Shown: positions 30,413 through 32,372 of the stretch, piece after piece
Layout of the letters: each line of letters begins with the position of its first letter
How positions within the stretch are numbered: position 1 is the first letter of the stretch
Assembly (NCBI GenBank): GCA_937874275.1
Contig: CALNAU010000151.1
Coordinates: 1 to 32,372, forward strand
Direction: 5' to 3'
Length of the DNA: 32,372 bases
From: an uncultured Clostridia bacterium
GTDB lineage: Bacteria > Bacillota > Clostridia > Christensenellales > Aristaeellaceae
Program-made: the position numbers and the translations under genes
Notes under the pieces: generated by a model
The model's input: only the letters and a program-made list of their open reading frames with translations
Told to the model about the DNA's origin: nothing
Databases searched by the model: none

Positions 30413-31795
30413 TTACTTCAAATACGCCAACAACACAAAGTTCAGCACGAACAGCGCGCTGGACACCCACAGCAGCGGATGCACCTCGCGGGCCTGGCCC
30501 TTGACCACCTTCACCACGCAGTACACGATGAAGCCCAGGCCGATGCCGTAGGAGATGGAGTAGCTCAGCGCCATGAAGATGCCCGCGAAGAAGGCGGGGA
30601 AGGCGTCGGCCAGGTCGTCCCACTTGATTTCGCGGAAGGCGGACAGCATCATCACGCCCACCACCACCAAGGCGGGGGCGGTGGCCGCCGAGGGCACTGC
30701 GCTGACAAAGGTGGCGAAGAAGGCGCTGAGCGCGAACAGGATGGCCACCACCACGCTGGTCAGGCCGGTGCGGCCGCCCGCGGCGATGCCCGAGGCGCTC
30801 TCCACATAGGTGGTGGTGTTGCTGGTGCCGAAGATGGCGCCAATGCTGGTGGCCGTGGCATCGGCAAACAGCGCGCGGTCCATCTTGGAGCGGTAGCCGT
30901 GGCCCTCCTCCAGCGCCTTCTGATCCTCCTCGGTGAAGATGCCGGTCTTGCGGCCGGTGCCGATGAAGGTGCCGATGGTGTCAAAGGTGTCGGTCAGGCT
31001 GAAGGCGAAGATGGTAATCAGAATCAGCGGCAGCTTGCCCGAATCGCTGAACAGCGAGCCCAGGCCCTCCTGGGTGAAGATCACGCCAAAGGTCTGCGGA
31101 AGCTGGGCCGCGGCCTCGGAAAAGCTGATGGGGTTTTGCTGTGTGGTGACGCCCAGGGGGATGCCCACCAGCGTGGCCACCACGATGCCGATGAGGATGG
31201 CGCCCTTGACGCCCCGCAGCAGCAGCACCACCGTGATGAGCAGCCCGATGAGGAACAGCCACAGCGGCGGGGTGTTGAGCGTGGGCATGGCGGGCACGCC
31301 GGCGCCGAAGTTGATGAAGCCCGCGTTGAGGAAGCCGATGTAGGCGATGAAGATGCCGATGCCGCCGCCGATGGCGTTTTGCAGCGAGGCCGGGATGGCG
31401 CGGATGATGGCCTTGCGCACCCGGGTGACGGTGATCAAAATGTTGATGACGCCGCAGATGAACACCATGGACAGCGTGTGCTGCCAGCTGAAGCCCAGGC
31501 CAAAGCACACCGTGTACACAAAAAACGCGTTGAGGCCCATGCCGGGCGCCTGCGCGTAGGGCACATTGGCAAACAGGCCCATCACCAGCGTGCCCACGAT
31601 GGAGGCGATGATGGTGGCCAGGAAGACCGCGCCCCAGGGCATGCCGGCCTGGCTCAAAATGCCGGGGTTGACCACGACGATGTACGCCATGGTGACAAAG
31701 GTGGTGATGCCGGCCAGCACCTCGGTGCGCAGGGTGGTGCCATTGTGCTTCAGGTGGAAGGTCCGCTCCAGGAAATTTCCTTGCTCGCTGGTCAT
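30413..31795 (-). CDS. NCS2-family purine permease (AzgA/PbuG type)
   Basis: 460-residue membrane protein that imports purine bases (adenine, guanine or hypoxanthine) with protons. Family marks are the N-terminal RTEVLAGITTFVTMAYIVVVNPGILS (about 22-47), NVPYAQAPGMGLNAFFVYTV, GGGIGIFIAYIGFLNAG and the substrate region FSLTDTFDTIGTFIGTGRKTGIF (about 266-288), plus GTSNTTTYVESASGIAAGGRTGLTSVV. About 12 helices are expected. The start at 31795 has AAAAGGAG. It stands alone with its own promoter and terminator. No purine riboswitch is visible in the short leader. Confidence 0.95.
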   Translation of the reverse strand: MTSEQGNFLERTFHLKHNGTTLRTEVLAGITTFVTMAYIVVVNPGILSQAGMPWGAVFLATIIASIVGTLVMGLFANVPYAQAPGMGLNAFFVYTVCFGLGFSWQHTLSMVFICGVINILITVTRVRKAIIRAIPASLQNAIGGGIGIFIAYIGFLNAGFINFGAGVPAMPTLNTPPLWLFLIGLLITVVLLLRGVKGAILIGIVVATLVGIPLGVTTQQNPISFSEAAAQLPQTFGVIFTQEGLGSLFSDSGKLPLILITIFAFSLTDTFDTIGTFIGTGRKTGIFTEEDQKALEEGHGYRSKMDRALFADATATSIGAIFGTSNTTTYVESASGIAAGGRTGLTSVVVAILFALSAFFATFVSAVPSAATAPALVVVGVMMLSAFREIKWDDLADAFPAFFAGIFMALSYSISYGIGLGFIVYCVVKVVKGQAREVHPLLWVSSALFVLNFVLLAYLK

Positions 31796-31824
31796 GTTGA
31801 CGCTCCTTTTACGAAATACGCCTC

Positions 31825-31853
31825 ATCATAGTCCCTGTGGGCGCAGAAATCAA
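31825..31853 (-). promoter_or_regulatory. sigma-A promoter of the purine permease gene
   Basis: On the minus strand TTGATT (31853-31848), 17-bp spacer, TATGAT (31830-31825). Leader about 23 bases, too short for a riboswitch. Confidence 0.7.
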
Positions 31854-31935
31854 GGGAAAAGGGCGATATTTCCGCACATTTTCAGGATTTCTGTCCATAT
31901 CATTCAGGGGGCGCTGCGGGACGCCGGATTCCCCC

Positions 31936-31964
31936 TTTTGCCGCGCGCGCGGCTGTGGTATCAT
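31936..31964 (+). promoter_or_regulatory. putative promoter of the DUF4177-type gene
   Basis: Extended -10 TGGTATCAT (hexamer 31959-31964) with a weak -35 TTTTGC (31936-31941, 17-bp spacer). About 46 bases before the start codon. Confidence 0.5.
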
Positions 31965-32010
31965 GCCCTTATCACAGGGAACCATACAACAGGATAGAGG
32001 AGGGATATTC

Positions 32011-32372
32011 ATGAAGAACTGGGCATACAACTATTTCGTCTTCAAGCTGGAGTCCGGCACCAGCATCAAGGACAGCATCCGCCTGGACATCCTCAACAAG
32101 GTGGGCGCGGATGGCTGGGAACTGGTCAGCATCAACGCCATCGGGCAGAGCTACCTGATGTACACCTTCAAAAAGCCCGCGGAGGACCAGGGCAACGAGA
32201 CGTTCTTCCCCACCCCGCAGGAGGAGGCCAAGGCCGAGCGCAGCAAGCAAAAATCCCGCAGCGGCAGCCTGCGCGAGATTCAGGTAGAGCGGCAGCAGCC
32301 CCAGCAGGCTCAGCCCCAGCAGGCGCGCGAGCTCAACCTGCAGGACATCCTCAATTCCATTTTGGGCGGGGA
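32011..32372 (+). CDS. DUF4177-type protein, partial at window edge
   Basis: At least 120 residues, cut by the end of the window. Residues 1-53 (MKNWAYNYFVFKLES...LNKVGADGWELVSINAIGQSYLMYTFKK) match the DUF4177 pattern, a small beta-alpha-beta domain of unknown role with the hallmark GADGWELVS. A basic linker and a Gln/Pro-rich stretch (about 84-106) follow, then ARELNLQDILNSILGG. It starts at ATG behind GGAGGG, divergent from the purine permease gene. The Gln-rich extension is unusual for this short family and suggests a fusion or flexible tail. Confidence 0.8.
   Translation, partial: MKNWAYNYFVFKLESGTSIKDSIRLDILNKVGADGWELVSINAIGQSYLMYTFKKPAEDQGNETFFPTPQEEAKAERSKQKSRSGSLREIQVERQQPQQAQPQQARELNLQDILNSILGG

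Noticed and set aside
31796..31824. Purine riboswitch before the permease gene
   Set aside because: The predicted leader is only about 23 bases and lacks the conserved junction sequences of a purine aptamer.
30479..31831. 450-residue open frame antisense to the purine permease gene
   Set aside because: Composition-driven Gly/Ala/Asp/His-rich shadow; the permease on the other strand is unambiguous.

Overview
The window is GC-rich, with Gram-positive style Shine-Dalgarno sites (AAGGAGG), frequent GTG and TTG starts, sigma-A type promoters and tightly packed operons. Together with the gene content (ECF sigma factors with membrane anti-sigma partners, a peptidoglycan-binding D,D-carboxypeptidase, Cys/Trp-rich secreted repeats, a Clostridia-type holin) this suggests a high-GC anaerobic member of the Clostridia, possibly Christensenellales. 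That placement is inference; there is no rRNA gene here to settle it.

Layout. 1-560: a degenerate tRNA-Arg-like fragment, an 8-bp tandem repeat and otherwise empty sequence. 560-2763 (+): glucose-6-phosphate dehydrogenase (zwf) and a metal-dependent cyclase/kynurenine formamidase-like hydrolase. 2793-7636 (-): an operon of a CtpE-like cation P-type ATPase followed by a CASTOR/POLLUX-type ion channel. The channel has an extra PrsW-like membrane domain and is frameshifted at a 6-base homopolymer. 7732-13355: two secreted proteins of unknown function, a D,D-carboxypeptidase with two peptidoglycan-binding domains, and between them a 1.9-kb insertion. The insertion is bounded by 71-bp perfect direct repeats and carries an AAA/DUF4143 ATPase plus a decayed copy of the 5' end of the P-type ATPase gene.

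13480-22502: three ECF sigma factor/membrane anti-sigma pairs surround two secreted proteins, one with DENxDGVCD calcium-type loops and one with H-W-C-C repeats. Two sigma genes are close paralogues. Both overlap their anti-sigma gene by 11 bp, and both are preceded by the same AACA-type -35 / CGTTA -10 motif, which suggests parallel autoregulated envelope-signalling systems.

22729-28448 (-): a compact phage-derived module with portal, small scaffold-like protein, N4-gp56-type major capsid, head-tail connector, several small head/tail proteins, NlpC/P60 endolysin and holin. Terminase, protease, tape measure, tail fibre and integrase genes are absent from the window. Upstream lie strong hairpins, a perfect Gram-positive LexA (SOS) box and four TGACAT repeats at exact 10-bp spacing. 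Similar palindromic repeat elements lie on both sides of the module in opposite orientation.

29109-30088 (-): an AT-rich island encoding a DpnI-family enzyme that cuts methylated GATC, with a small translationally coupled partner. 30413-31795 (-): an AzgA/PbuG-type purine permease. 32011-end (+): a DUF4177-type protein cut by the window edge.
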